Source of the DNA: Polyangium mundeleinium
GTDB taxonomy: Bacteria > Myxococcota_A > Polyangia > Polyangiales > Polyangiaceae
Assembly: GCF_028369105.1 (NCBI RefSeq)
Contig: NZ_JAQNDO010000001.1
Coordinates: 3,589,001 to 3,653,000 of the forward strand
Direction: 5' to 3'
DNA: 64,000 nt
Position 1 is the first letter of the stretch. Every line of letters begins with the position of its first letter. Positions 26,911-35,101 of the stretch are shown here, piece after piece. The notes beneath the pieces are model-generated. The model ran no database searches. It was not told the DNA's origin and saw only the letters and a program-made list of their open reading frames with translations. Position numbers and translations under genes: made by a program.

Positions 26911-27440
26911 CCTCGCCCACCCCCGTCTGGACGCCGTCCCGCCCCCGTGGCAGGCGCCGCGGGCCCGCACGTTCGGCCTGCCATCGCGCGGCATCAGGCT
27001 CCACAGCAAGCGCCACGCAGACGTCCGCGCAACCGCTCGCGCGAGCCAGCGATCGTCAGAGGCTCGCACATTTGGGGGACACACGCCGGCCCTCTTCGCG
27101 CCGATGCTCTGACGCGGACGCTCGGAGGACGCGACGTCGACTCGCTCTATCCCTGAGCAGCTATCTCGTGCGGCAGCGGAACTCGCTGCCCGCGCAACGC
27201 CGCCCTGATGGGCGTCCGCAGGTACGCCTTCGAGTCGAGCCCGCAGAGCTATGCGCCTGGCGTTCGCCGACGTCCTCGCCTCGGTGAACAACGCGACGGC
27301 CATCCCCGACGAAGCAGAGCCCGATGGCAGCCTCCAGAAGCGCCCGCTGACCGCGAGATCCAGCGAGAACACAGCCTCCCCATGGAAGACCGCTCCCGCG
27401 TCCGCAGCGGTCTCCGCCCCTCCGAACGTCCCAACCCCCT
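26911..27440. other. Non-coding stretch between the IS remnant and the tandem repeat
   Basis: No frame with credible protein sequence was found. The segment is GC-rich and C-skewed, and the small open frames give Arg/Pro/Ser-rich translations. It is probably decayed sequence at the edge of the island. I see no recognisable 3' part of the transposase. Confidence 0.5.
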
Positions 27441-27698
27441 CGCGTCACCGTGACGCGCGCCCGTTCGAGCCTTCGAACCCCCGCGCGTCACCGTCTCCTG
27501 CGGGTCTCCAAACGTTCGACCCCCCACGCGTCACCGTCGCACGCGCCCGTTCGAACGTTCGACCCCCCACGCGTCACGTTCTCCTGCGGGTCTCCGAACG
27601 TTCGACCCCCTCCACGTCACGGTGACACGCGCCCGTTCGAGCCTTCGAACACCCACGCGTCACCGTCTCCGGCGACCCTTCGACCGTTCGAACACCCT
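27441..27698. repeat. Tandem repeat, six units of exactly 43 bp
   Basis: Units start at 27441, 27484, 27527, 27570, 27613 and 27656, each with CGCGTCACCG or a close variant. Two versions tend to alternate. One has a CGCGCCCGTTCGA middle; the other has a CTCCTGCGGGTCTCC middle. The first version can form a perfect 6-bp hairpin, GTTCGA-GCCT-TCGAAC. A period of 43 is not a multiple of three, so this is not a coding repeat. The units adjoin head to tail without spacers, so it is not a CRISPR array. Confidence 0.9.
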
Positions 27699-27715
27699 CG
27701 CGCGCCCACGACGAC

Positions 27716-27742
27716 GACCTCCTCGGCCGCGCCGAGGAGGTC
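27716..27742 (-). terminator. Strong hairpin after the AgmX-type lipoprotein gene
   Basis: GACCTCCTCGGC pairs perfectly with GCCGAGGAGGTC around a CGC loop, a 12-bp stem. It lies 39 bases after the stop codon of the minus-strand gene at 27781. It has no T tract, so it may act as a transcript-stabilising or pause hairpin, not as a classic intrinsic terminator. Confidence 0.5.
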
Positions 27743-27780
27743 CTACCCGCACTGCTCCGCGCTCCTCCGCACGGCCATCG

Positions 27781-28293
27781 TCACTTCTTGAGGATGACCT
27801 CGCCACCAAACGTCATCGGGTAGGTGATCATCACCGTCCCACCACCCGCCGGACGCGGGAACTTGATCGTCTTGAACGCCTTGCGCACGCAGTCGTCGAC
27901 CTTCGGGTTCCCCACCGTCGACTTCTTCACGCTCGCCTCGTTCACCACGCCGAGCGGACCGACCGTCGCTTGCAACGTGATCGTGCCCGCGAGCTTGCCG
28001 TCCTTGTCCGCGCCGATCGTGTAACAAGCGTCGAACGCCTTCACGTTCTCGTTGACCGCCGTCTGGATCTGCTCGTCGGTGAGCGTGCCCGAGAGCGGCA
28101 ACGTGTCCGGGTCCTTGGGGTTGCCCTCGGCCGGCGTTCCCTCGGGGGAGGGGGAGGAGGAGGAGGAGGACCCTTGCTCGCCTGCCGTCGCGGTAGGACC
28201 ACCGGGCTCCTTGGGTCCCGAGCCGCCCGCAGGTGGCGTCGCCCCGCAGCCCGCGAGGACGACGAAAACGATGGGAGTGACAAACCAACGCAT
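27781..28293 (-). CDS. AgmX/PglI C-terminal-domain lipoprotein
   Basis: The 170-residue product starts with a lipoprotein signal (MRWFVTPIVFVVLAGC), followed by a Gly/Pro/Ser linker with a six-Ser run. The C-terminal domain has FDACYTIGADKDGKLAGTIT, TVGPLGVVNEASV, VDDCVRKAFK and FPRPAGGG. This pattern marks the AgmX/PglI C-terminal domain found widely in myxobacteria, in gliding-motility-associated AgmX and in many lipoproteins. It resembles the TonB C-terminal fold. The two conserved Cys probably form a disulphide. The role here is unknown. It is likely monocistronic. Confidence 0.85.
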   Translation of the reverse strand: MRWFVTPIVFVVLAGCGATPPAGGSGPKEPGGPTATAGEQGSSSSSSPSPEGTPAEGNPKDPDTLPLSGTLTDEQIQTAVNENVKAFDACYTIGADKDGKLAGTITLQATVGPLGVVNEASVKKSTVGNPKVDDCVRKAFKTIKFPRPAGGGTVMITYPMTFGGEVILKK

Positions 28294-28360
28294 GGCGTGC
28301 GAGTTCAGTCGAGATGCGGCGCGTTGTCCACCGGGAACGTTACCGTTGGAACCTTACCGC

Positions 28361-29410
28361 TCACGCGACACGCGCGCGGGCGGCGTGTCCGAGCGCGACG
28401 GCGCGGCGGTAGACGGACTCGTACGCGCTCGCCATGACCGAAGTGGTGAAGCGGTCGCGGGCGCGGCGCGCACACTGGAGCCGGTCGAAGTGCGCGAGTT
28501 CGGGCGAGCAGGCGACGCGGGCGAGGGCGTCGAGGTCGTCCGGGGGGACCAGGAAGCCGGTGACGCCCTCATCGACGATCTCCGGGAAGGAGCCGCGCGC
28601 AAAGCCGATCACGGGCGTGCCGCAGAGCATGGCCTCGACGGCGACGAGGCCAAACGGCTCCTCCCACAGGAGAGGACAAACGAGCGCACGCGCGCCCGAG
28701 AGGATGCGGATCTTCTGCTCGTGGTCGACCTCCCCGTGGTCGAGGACGCCCGGGAGATCGAGCCGCGGTGCGATGTACTCCTCGCAAAACGCTCGATCCT
28801 GCGGGTGTGTGCGGCCGCCGAGGTGGATGGGCATGCCCACGAGGCGCGCGAGGTCGAGCGCGAGGTGCGTGCCCTTCTCCTCGCAGTAACGCCCGATGTG
28901 CGCGAGGTAGCCGTCGTCGCGCAGGCTCGGCGGGTATCGGTTCGGCGAGAGGCCGTGGTGGATGACGCGCGCGCGCGCCAGCGGGACCTCGAGGTCGAGC
29001 TGACGCTGGCTGATCGCCACGTGGTAGACCTGCGGGTGCGACGCGTAGATCCGCGAGAACGATTCCTCGCGGTGGTGGTGCAACGTGTACACGATCGGCA
29101 CACGCAAAAAGCCGGAGAGCGGTACGCCGTGCGGGCTGTTCAGGTGGACCACGTCGAAGGTGCTGCGCGCGATCTCGGCGAGCGCCCAGGCGACGTGGTT
29201 GACCTCGTCCGCGGCCGTGGGGGGCCAGACGGGGCGGTGGTAGAGCGCGCGCTTGCGGCAGCTCGTGATGGAGTCGCCCGTCGTGAACACCGTCACGGCG
29301 TGGCCGCGCGTGTCGAGCTCCTCGGCGAGCTCGTAACAGAAGAGCTCGGTCCCGCCGTAGCCGATGGGCGGCATGCGGATGAATGGGGTCGAGATCATCG
29401 CGATGCGCAT
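28361..29410 (-). CDS. Glycosyltransferase family 4 protein
   Basis: The 349-residue protein starts MRIAMISTPFIRMPPIGYGG, the N-terminal Rossmann strand and glycine-rich acceptor loop of GT4 (GT-B) enzymes, followed by GTELFCYELAEELDTRGHAV. The donor site is seen near the C terminus: GTPVIGFARGSFPEIVDEGV, with the Glu of the E-x7-E pair, and then TGFLVPPDD. It should transfer a sugar from a nucleotide donor to a glycan or small molecule. No other glycan genes adjoin it, so the acceptor cannot be guessed. It is separated by 184 bp from the upstream SDR gene on the same strand. Confidence 0.88.
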   Translation of the reverse strand: MRIAMISTPFIRMPPIGYGGTELFCYELAEELDTRGHAVTVFTTGDSITSCRKRALYHRPVWPPTAADEVNHVAWALAEIARSTFDVVHLNSPHGVPLSGFLRVPIVYTLHHHREESFSRIYASHPQVYHVAISQRQLDLEVPLARARVIHHGLSPNRYPPSLRDDGYLAHIGRYCEEKGTHLALDLARLVGMPIHLGGRTHPQDRAFCEEYIAPRLDLPGVLDHGEVDHEQKIRILSGARALVCPLLWEEPFGLVAVEAMLCGTPVIGFARGSFPEIVDEGVTGFLVPPDDLDALARVACSPELAHFDRLQCARRARDRFTTSVMASAYESVYRRAVALGHAARARVA

Positions 29411-29594
29411 GGCTCACCGTGCCTCCCGCGCGCGTCCGCCCCCTTTGCGCGCAGGGAGGATGAGGTACACGCGCCGTGCCATGCGCGAGGCGTCGTCCCC
29501 CGAGGCACCGCGCGATCGTGTAGCGAGCTCGCCTCCAGGGGGTGAATCGGCCGGGCTCTGCCCGGACGAGAGGGGGACGCGAGGCCCCTCGGGA

Positions 29595-30428
29595 CTAAAG
29601 CTCGGGCGCTTGCCAGGCTTCGACGCGGCGCCAGATCGTGGCGAGCAGATCCGGCGCCGAACGTTTGAGCGCATAGATCAGGTGTGCCTCGGCCGTCACG
29701 GGGACGAGGCCCTGATCGTGCTCGACGGCGTTCATGATCTTCGCGGCCACGAGTTCTGGGGAGGCGCCGCGCTCCATGAGGCGGCGCGAGCGTTCCAACG
29801 CCGCGGGCTCGGCAAAACGGCCGTGGCGGCGGCTCGCCTCGTGGATGTTCGTCCGGATGAACCCGGGGCAGATCGCCGTGACGCCGATGCGGTGGCGGCG
29901 CAGGTCCGCGCGCAGCGCCTCGGAGAAGCCGACGACAGCGAACTTCGTCGTCGAGTACGCGACGAGCAGGCGGCTGCCCGCGAGGCCCGCGGCCGAGGCG
30001 ATGTTGATGACGTGGCCACCTCGGCCTCGATCGATCATGCGCGGCACGAAGAAGTGACAGCCGTGCACGACGCCCATCACGTTGATGCCCATCACCCAGC
30101 TCCAGTCCTCGAGCGTGGTGTCGCGCAGGCCGCCCGTGACCGCGACGCCGGCGTTGTTGACGAGCACGTCGATCGCAGGAAACACGGCGTGCACCTCGTC
30201 CGCGAAGCTCTGCATGGCCGCGGCGCTCGACACGTCGACCTTGCGCGCGAGCACGCTCCGACCCTGCGCGCGCGCGGCGGAGGCGACCTCGTCGAGCCTC
30301 GCCTCGTCGACGTCGCAGACGACGAGGTCTGCGCCCTCCTTGGCGAACGCGAGCGCCGTCGCCCGCCCGATGCCGCTGCCCGCCCCCGTCACGAGGACAA
30401 CCTTGCCTGCAAAACGCCCGCTGCTCAT
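29595..30428 (-). CDS. Short-chain dehydrogenase/reductase
   Basis: The 277-residue classical SDR has the cofactor motif TGAGSGIGRA near residue 14, an Asp after the second strand (VVCDVDEARL, ambiguous between NAD and NADP preference), NNAG at about 90, a Ser before the catalytic Tyr, and YSTTK. The PGFIRTNI motif after the active site is also typical. The enzyme would oxidise or reduce an alcohol or ketone. The last 50 residues are Ala/Arg-rich, as in long-chain alcohol or acyl SDRs. The substrate is unknown. The gene stands alone. Confidence 0.9.
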   Translation of the reverse strand: MSSGRFAGKVVLVTGAGSGIGRATALAFAKEGADLVVCDVDEARLDEVASAARAQGRSVLARKVDVSSAAAMQSFADEVHAVFPAIDVLVNNAGVAVTGGLRDTTLEDWSWVMGINVMGVVHGCHFFVPRMIDRGRGGHVINIASAAGLAGSRLLVAYSTTKFAVVGFSEALRADLRRHRIGVTAICPGFIRTNIHEASRRHGRFAEPAALERSRRLMERGASPELVAAKIMNAVEHDQGLVPVTAEAHLIYALKRSAPDLLATIWRRVEAWQAPEL

Positions 30429-30466
30429 GGGGAGCGACGGAAGCGCCCCGCCGGGCGGGCGTCAAG

Positions 30467-31591
30467 TCAGGTGCCGAGCGTGACGAGGAGCGCTTCGACC
30501 GCCGGCGGCCAGATCGCCTGCGCCTCCGTGAGCAACTCGCGTTCTTCGAGGACACGGTAAATCGCGAGCGCGCGGCGCAAGAGAGAGCGCGCCTCCAGCC
30601 GCTCGGCCGACGTCCCCTCCGCGAGCACCGTGGCCGCGCGGAAGCAGAAGAGCGCGTGATCCCCCTGGATCTCGGAGACGTCCGGCTGCTCCGACGCGAG
30701 ACGCGCCGCGAGCGTGAGGCCCGTCCGGAACGCTTGGAGCGCGCCGCGTGGATCCGCCATCGCGCGGAGGACGTGGCCGATGCGGCCGTACGTCGCGTAG
30801 AGGTCACGCCGCGCCTCGTCGTCGTACGTGGCCTCGGCGAGGTCCTCGCGGAGCACGAGGCAGGCGCGGTAGGCCGCGAGCGCCTCAGGCTTCTCGCCCA
30901 TCGCGCGTAGCACCTCGCCGATGCTCTCGTGGCAACGCGCGAGCGCGCGGCGGCGTTGGATGTCGTCCGGCGCGTCGCGCGCGAGCCGATCCCGCACGAC
31001 GAGCGCTTCCCTGTACGCCGCGAGCGCACCCGGGCCGTCTCCAGCGGCGAGGAGCGCGTCGGCATACCGGTCGCGCGTGAGCGCGACGAGGGAGCGATGA
31101 TCCTGATCGTCGGGCGCGCCCTCGGCGAGGCGCTCGGCGAGCGTCATGCCGCGCTGGAAAGCGGCCGCCGCTGCGGCCTCGCGCTCGTCTTCGAGCAAGT
31201 AGTCGCCGACCATCACGTGGCAGAGGGTGACGCCCGTGAGCACGCCGGCGATGGCCTCGCGGAAGGTCTCCTCGGGGTGCTCGGCCTCGTCGAGGGCGCG
31301 ACCGTCCCGCGGGTAGAGGGTGCGATCCGAAAGCAGGCCGGCTTGCTCCTGCGTGCCGGCACGAGCGCGGAGCGGGATCACCACGGCCCGCTTGTCGCGC
31401 TCCATCGTGAGCCCCTCGCGGAGCGTCGCCTCCACGCTCGAGCCGGGCATGAGGGCTTCGGGGCTCGCGAGCACCACGATCACGTCGGCGGTGCGGAGGC
31501 GGGAGCGCGTGTCCTCGGGGGGGGCCGCCGGCACGGATTCCCGTACGATCCCGGCGTCGACCGCGCACAGCCGACGCCGCAGGCTTGCCAC
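30467..31591 (-). CDS. TIR-like/TPR protein
   Basis: The 374-residue frame starts at GTG. Residues about 30-120 resemble the second half of a bacterial TIR domain (RLRTADVIVVLASPEALM, RAVVIPLRA, LYPRDGRALDEAEHPEETFR). The first strand (FISY-type) and helix are absent, so the domain is incomplete or the true start differs. From about 130 to the end, TPR-like helical repeats follow (GDGPGALAAYREALVVRDRL, GEKPEALAAYRACLVLREDL, ADPRGALQAFRTGLTLAARL). Proteins of this type are scaffolds or signalling receptors. The 5' end overlaps that of the divergent gene by 7 bp, so at least one start is misplaced. Confidence 0.65.
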   Translation of the reverse strand: MASLRRRLCAVDAGIVRESVPAAPPEDTRSRLRTADVIVVLASPEALMPGSSVEATLREGLTMERDKRAVVIPLRARAGTQEQAGLLSDRTLYPRDGRALDEAEHPEETFREAIAGVLTGVTLCHVMVGDYLLEDEREAAAAAAFQRGMTLAERLAEGAPDDQDHRSLVALTRDRYADALLAAGDGPGALAAYREALVVRDRLARDAPDDIQRRRALARCHESIGEVLRAMGEKPEALAAYRACLVLREDLAEATYDDEARRDLYATYGRIGHVLRAMADPRGALQAFRTGLTLAARLASEQPDVSEIQGDHALFCFRAATVLAEGTSAERLEARSLLRRALAIYRVLEERELLTEAQAIWPPAVEALLVTLGT

Positions 31592-32721
31592 TCGCGCAGG
31601 CGATCGTCGCCGAGCTCGACGCGCTGCCGAGCGGGCGGACCTTGACCTCGCGAGGTCTCTTCGATCGGCTCATGAGCAAGCTGCGCGAGTCCGTGCCGTG
31701 CCTCCACCACGCACGCGCGAAGGTGAGCTTCGAGCTCGTCGCAGGCAAGCCGGGGCGGCGCGACTCGACCTCCACGATGCCCGCGCCCGCGCCACGCCTC
31801 GACGTGCTGCCGCGGAGCGCGACGCCCGCGCCACCCGCAGCGCAGCTCGTGCCGCCGCCACCCGCAGCGCAGCTCGTGCCGCCGCCGCCCGCAGCGCAGC
31901 TCGTGCCGCCGCCGCCGGCCGAGGCGCTGCGCCCAGTGCCACCCCTCCGCGAGCCCGAAGTCTCGCTCGCACTGCCGCGTCCGCCGCGCACGTTCCATCC
32001 GCCGCCGCCCCCGGACGACGTCGATTTCACATGGACCAACGACAGCGAGGACTGGGGCAGCATGCCACGCGTGATCCCGCTGGCGCGCCCCCTCTCCGCG
32101 CCCCCCGGCGCCTCGCTCCCGCCACCACCGATGCCAACGACGAGCAGCGGGAGCAGCTCGATCCTCGGGACAGACGGGCCGATCTCGAGCCCCATCTCAG
32201 GCCGCGAGATCTCTCCCTTCGCGCGGTACACCGTCGAGGGCGAGCTGCTCGCATCCCAAGGCGATCCAAACGGCGCCATCGCCGCCTTCCGCAAGGCGCT
32301 CTCCGTGCTCGGGCCCGGCGGCGATCCACACGCGCGCGCCGAGATGTACGTGCGGATCGGCGAGCTCCGGTCGCGGCACGGCGAACCCGAAGACGCAATC
32401 TCGGACTTCGAGAAGGCACTCGCACTGCGCCCAGGGCACATCCCCGCCCTCGAATCCCTCCTCCTGCTCTGCGCATCCGAGCGCGACTGGCGCGGCGTGA
32501 TGAGCGCCGAGGAGCGTCTCCTCGCAGCACTACCAACCGACACCCTCCGCTTCGAGCGGCTCATCGAGTTCGCCGCACGCTGGGAAGGCGAAGCAGAAAA
32601 ACCCGCGCGCGCACGTCTGCTCTTCGAACGAGCACGAGAGGTGCGCCCGCAAGATCCCGTCGTGCTCGAGCAAATCCGTCGCCTCACGCTGAAGTCGTTG
32701 CCGCCCGCCCCGCGGGGGTGA
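31585..32721 (+). CDS. Proline-rich TPR protein
   Basis: The frame begins at a TTG (31585); an ATG at 31672 is a reasonable alternative and would remove the overlap with the divergent gene. The N-terminal 60 residues may form a small helical domain. A low-complexity stretch follows, with three copies of PAAQLVPPP encoded by a 27-bp DNA repeat at about 31838-31920. The C-terminal half has TPR repeats (ASQGDPNGAIAAFRKALSVL, RHGEPEDAISDFEKALALRP). There is no signal peptide. It is possibly a partner of the divergent TPR gene. The function is unknown. Confidence 0.7.
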   Translation: MPLAQAIVAELDALPSGRTLTSRGLFDRLMSKLRESVPCLHHARAKVSFELVAGKPGRRDSTSTMPAPAPRLDVLPRSATPAPPAAQLVPPPPAAQLVPPPPAAQLVPPPPAEALRPVPPLREPEVSLALPRPPRTFHPPPPPDDVDFTWTNDSEDWGSMPRVIPLARPLSAPPGASLPPPPMPTTSSGSSSILGTDGPISSPISGREISPFARYTVEGELLASQGDPNGAIAAFRKALSVLGPGGDPHARAEMYVRIGELRSRHGEPEDAISDFEKALALRPGHIPALESLLLLCASERDWRGVMSAEERLLAALPTDTLRFERLIEFAARWEGEAEKPARARLLFERAREVRPQDPVVLEQIRRLTLKSLPPAPRG

Positions 32722-32804
32722 GGCGCGGAGCTGGGGCTTTGCCCCAGGCCCCACCGGGGCTGTCCGCCCCTGGACCCGGACCAGCGCAAGCGCTGGACTC
32801 GGGG

Positions 32805-32835
32805 TCGATGAACTGCGCTCTGCGCAGTTCATCGA
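32805..32835. repeat. 14-bp perfect hairpin in the left arm
   Basis: TCGATGAACTGCGC pairs with GCGCAGTTCATCGA around the loop TCT. The inner nine bases are the same as in the right-arm hairpin at 32950-32980, while the outer bases differ but still pair, which is compensatory change supporting a selected RNA or DNA structure. Confidence 0.85.
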
Positions 32836-32949
32836 ACAGCCGCTGGCAAGACCCTACACGACCCTGCCAACCAAGACCGCAGCGTTGCTGGTTCAACCGG
32901 CAACGTGCCGCTGCGTGCGACGACCTCCGCGGTCTTGCCACCGGCCCGT

Positions 32950-32980
32950 TGGAAGAACTGCGCATCGCGCAGTTCTTCCA
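32950..32980. repeat. 14-bp perfect hairpin in the right arm
   Basis: TGGAAGAACTGCGC pairs with GCGCAGTTCTTCCA around the loop ATC. It is the counterpart of the left-arm hairpin. Confidence 0.85.
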
Positions 32981-33079
32981 CCTTCGGTCCAGGCCGTGCC
33001 TGGTCCGGGTCGAGGGGCGGATAGCCCCCGCGGGGTCCGGGGCAGAGCCCCGGCGCGACGCTCTGCGAGCCTCGCACGC

Positions 33080-33367
33080 TCAGGCGATCGACTCGGCCTC
33101 GTACATCTTGATCTGGGCCTTTGTCATGGCTTCTTCGCCGCGGAGGCCTTTGTGGTGTTTGCGGAACACCTCGGAGCGTGGGTAGGCGAGGAAGGCTTCG
33201 CGTGTGGACCAGCGGGAGACGGCGAGCAACGCGCCTTCGTCTTGCCAGAGCTCGATGCCTAGGAATCCTTCGAACTGGTCGAGGTCGTGCGCCGTGTCGC
33301 GGAAGGCCCGTTTGATTCGGGAAAGCTCGTGCTCGGGGGCCCGGATGGTGTTGACCACGACGTACAT
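33080..33367 (-). CDS. Antibiotic biosynthesis monooxygenase (ABM) family protein
   Basis: The start at 33367 (MYVVVNTIRAPEHELSRIKR) gives a 95-residue protein, the usual ABM length. A longer frame upstream has an implausible Gly/Ser/Arg-rich extension. The core FEGFLGIELWQDEGALLAVS, RWSTREAFLAYPRSEVFRKH fits the ferredoxin-like dimeric fold of ABM/IsdG-type proteins. Members oxidise quinones or polyketides, degrade haem, or have unknown roles. The substrate is not predictable here. The gene is flanked by the inverted repeat on its 3' side and stands alone. Confidence 0.75.
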   Translation of the reverse strand: MYVVVNTIRAPEHELSRIKRAFRDTAHDLDQFEGFLGIELWQDEGALLAVSRWSTREAFLAYPRSEVFRKHHKGLRGEEAMTKAQIKMYEAESIA

Positions 33368-33521
33368 GCGTGACTCCTTCGAGACAGAGCGCGCGTGGCG
33401 CGTGCATGTTCGGGGCAAACCGTGTTCCACCCCCGATTTGGAAAAGCCTGTAGCATGGGGGCCTGCGCGCTTGCCATGACCGCCACCCCGCGTGAAGAAC
33501 GCGCGCTGAGCGCTCGCGGCG

Positions 33522-34298
33522 TCAGCTCTTCTCCGACGGATGCCACCGCCGGAGCAAGAGCCAGCCGCCGAGGTTCGTCGCACCGAACAAGCCGAGCCCG
33601 AGCGCCGAGGCGCAGAGCACGGCTGCGAAGAGCAGGTCTGTTCGGAGCTGCCGCGGCGCGCTCATGATGAGGATGCCGAGCCCGGGCGTGCCCTCGGCGA
33701 AGCCTGCCACGAATTCTCCGACGATGGCCCCGATCACGGCGAGCCCGCCGGCGATGCGCAGGCCCGTCACGATGCTCGGCAAGGACGACGGCAGGCTCAA
33801 GAGCAGGAGCGTGCGCAGCTTGCCCGCGCCGTACAGGCGGAAGAGGTCGCGCAGCGCGGGCTCCACGGATCGTAGCCCTGAGAGCGCGTTCGCCACGACC
33901 GGGAACACGCTCACGATGAAGGCCGACACGCTCACGGCGCGCTCGCCTGGCCCGAACCAGAGCACGAGCAGTGGCGCGATGGCCACGATTGGCACGGTCT
34001 GCAGAAAGACCGCGTAGGGGTAAAACGCGCGCTCGAGCAGCCGCGAGGCCGAGAGCGCCACGGCCACGAACACGCCGATCACCCCGGAGAGCGCGAAGCC
34101 GAGGAGCGCGCTTTTCGCTGTGGTCCAGGTCGCGAGCCCCAGCGTCGTCGCGTCTGCCGCGAACGCCGCGGCGATCTGGCTCGGCGGAGGCAGCAGATAC
34201 GTGGGCACCACGAGCACGCGCACGAGCGCCTCCCAGGCGCCGAGCAAAAGCACGAGCGAGAGCAGGGGCGGGGCCGCGGCGGTGAGGGGCGTCTTCAT
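33522..34298 (-). CDS. ABC transporter permease, SsuC/TauC/NrtB type
   Basis: The 258-residue protein (MKTPLTAAAPPLLSLVLLLG) has about six membrane segments and the EAA-like loop GAGKLRTLLLLSLPSSLPSI that contacts the ATPase. PPPSQIAAAF near residue 38 is typical of permeases for sulfonates, nitrate, taurine or thiamine precursors. Its ATG overlaps the stop of the ATPase gene as ATGA, so the two are translationally coupled. No substrate-binding protein gene lies in the operon, so the cargo is unknown. Confidence 0.88.
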   Translation of the reverse strand: MKTPLTAAAPPLLSLVLLLGAWEALVRVLVVPTYLLPPPSQIAAAFAADATTLGLATWTTAKSALLGFALSGVIGVFVAVALSASRLLERAFYPYAVFLQTVPIVAIAPLLVLWFGPGERAVSVSAFIVSVFPVVANALSGLRSVEPALRDLFRLYGAGKLRTLLLLSLPSSLPSIVTGLRIAGGLAVIGAIVGEFVAGFAEGTPGLGILIMSAPRQLRTDLLFAAVLCASALGLGLFGATNLGGWLLLRRWHPSEKS

Positions 34299-35101
34299 GG
34301 CGCCTCGCCCGCGAGGAGCGCCTCCTGCAGCGGCCCGAGCACGCGCGCGAAGCGTGGATCGCTGCGCAGGGAGGCGGCGCGCTCGCGCGGCAGATCGATC
34401 GGCGTATCGAGCAGGATCCGCGCCGGGCGCCGGGAGAACACGATGCACCGCTCGGCGAGGTAGGCGGCCTCTGCGTTCGAGTGCGTGACGAAGAGGACGG
34501 TCATGCCGAGGTCGAGCCAGAGCGCGCGGAGTTGATCGTCGAGCCGCTGGCGCGTGAGCTCGTCGAGGGCGGCGAAGGGCTCGTCGAGCAGGAGGATGCT
34601 CGGGCGCGTGACGAGGGCGCGGGCCAGCGAGACGCGCATCTTCATGCCGCCCGAGAGCTCCGCCGGATGCCGCGCCGCCGCGTCGCCGAGCCCCACCTGC
34701 TGGAGCGCTGCGAGGGCCTGCGCGCGCCGCTCGTCCCGGGCGACGCCCGCGAGTTCGAGCGGCAAGGCTGCATTGTCGAGGACGTTGCGCCAGGGCAGGA
34801 GGTGCGCGTCCTGAAACACGTAGGCGATGCGGGGCCGCTCGGCGCCGTTCGGGGCGAGGAGCTGGACGGAGCCTCCGTCGGCCTGGTCGAGCCCGGCGAC
34901 GAGTCGGAGCAGCGTGGACTTGCCGCAGCCGGAGGGGCCGAGCAGGGCGACGAAGGTGCCGGCGGCGACGTCGAGGTCGAGGCCGTCGAGCACGACGCCG
35001 CTGCCAGAAAAGACGCGCCGCGCCCGCTCGACGAGGACACGCACCCCGCCCGGGCGAGGCGCGCCCGCTGCGAGGCCGGGTTCGAGGACCAGGGAGGTCA
35101 T
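34295..35101 (-). CDS. ABC transporter ATP-binding protein, SsuB/TauB type
   Basis: The 268-residue ATPase has Walker A GPSGCGKST near residue 53, a Q-loop (YVFQDAHLLPWRNVLDN), the signature LSGGMKMRVSLARAL, Walker B ILLLDEPFAALD and the switch His in VTHSNAEAAYL. QD-HLLPW is characteristic of the nitrate/sulfonate/taurine subfamily. The start at 35101 overlaps the stop of the GT39 gene upstream by ATGA. With the permease it forms the importer core, acting at the inner membrane. Confidence 0.92.
   Translation of the reverse strand: MTSLVLEPGLAAGAPRPGGVRVLVERARRVFSGSGVVLDGLDLDVAAGTFVALLGPSGCGKSTLLRLVAGLDQADGGSVQLLAPNGAERPRIAYVFQDAHLLPWRNVLDNAALPLELAGVARDERRAQALAALQQVGLGDAAARHPAELSGGMKMRVSLARALVTRPSILLLDEPFAALDELTRQRLDDQLRALWLDLGMTVLFVTHSNAEAAYLAERCIVFSRRPARILLDTPIDLPRERAASLRSDPRFARVLGPLQEALLAGEAP

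Larger units (their letters stand above)
32733..33053. repeat. Large imperfect inverted repeat between convergent genes
   Basis: The left arm (32733-32853) and right arm (32931-33053) are reverse-complement copies of one roughly 120-bp element. Matching landmarks are GGGGCTTTGCCCC against GGGGCAGAGCCCC, a shared CCGCCCCT-GACCCGGACCAG block, a hairpin core with AACTGCGC, and GGCAAGACC at the inner border. The 77-bp centre has its own near-palindrome, GTTGCTGGTT/AACCGGCAAC. Each arm also folds on itself. The element fills the space between the stop codons of two convergent genes, so it can serve as a two-way terminator. Confidence 0.85.

Noticed and set aside
27441..27698. CRISPR array
   Set aside because: Units are contiguous 43-mers with no unique spacers, and no cas gene is in the window.
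29411..29594. Small gene between the GT4 and SDR genes
   Set aside because: No frame with an initiation signal and normal composition.
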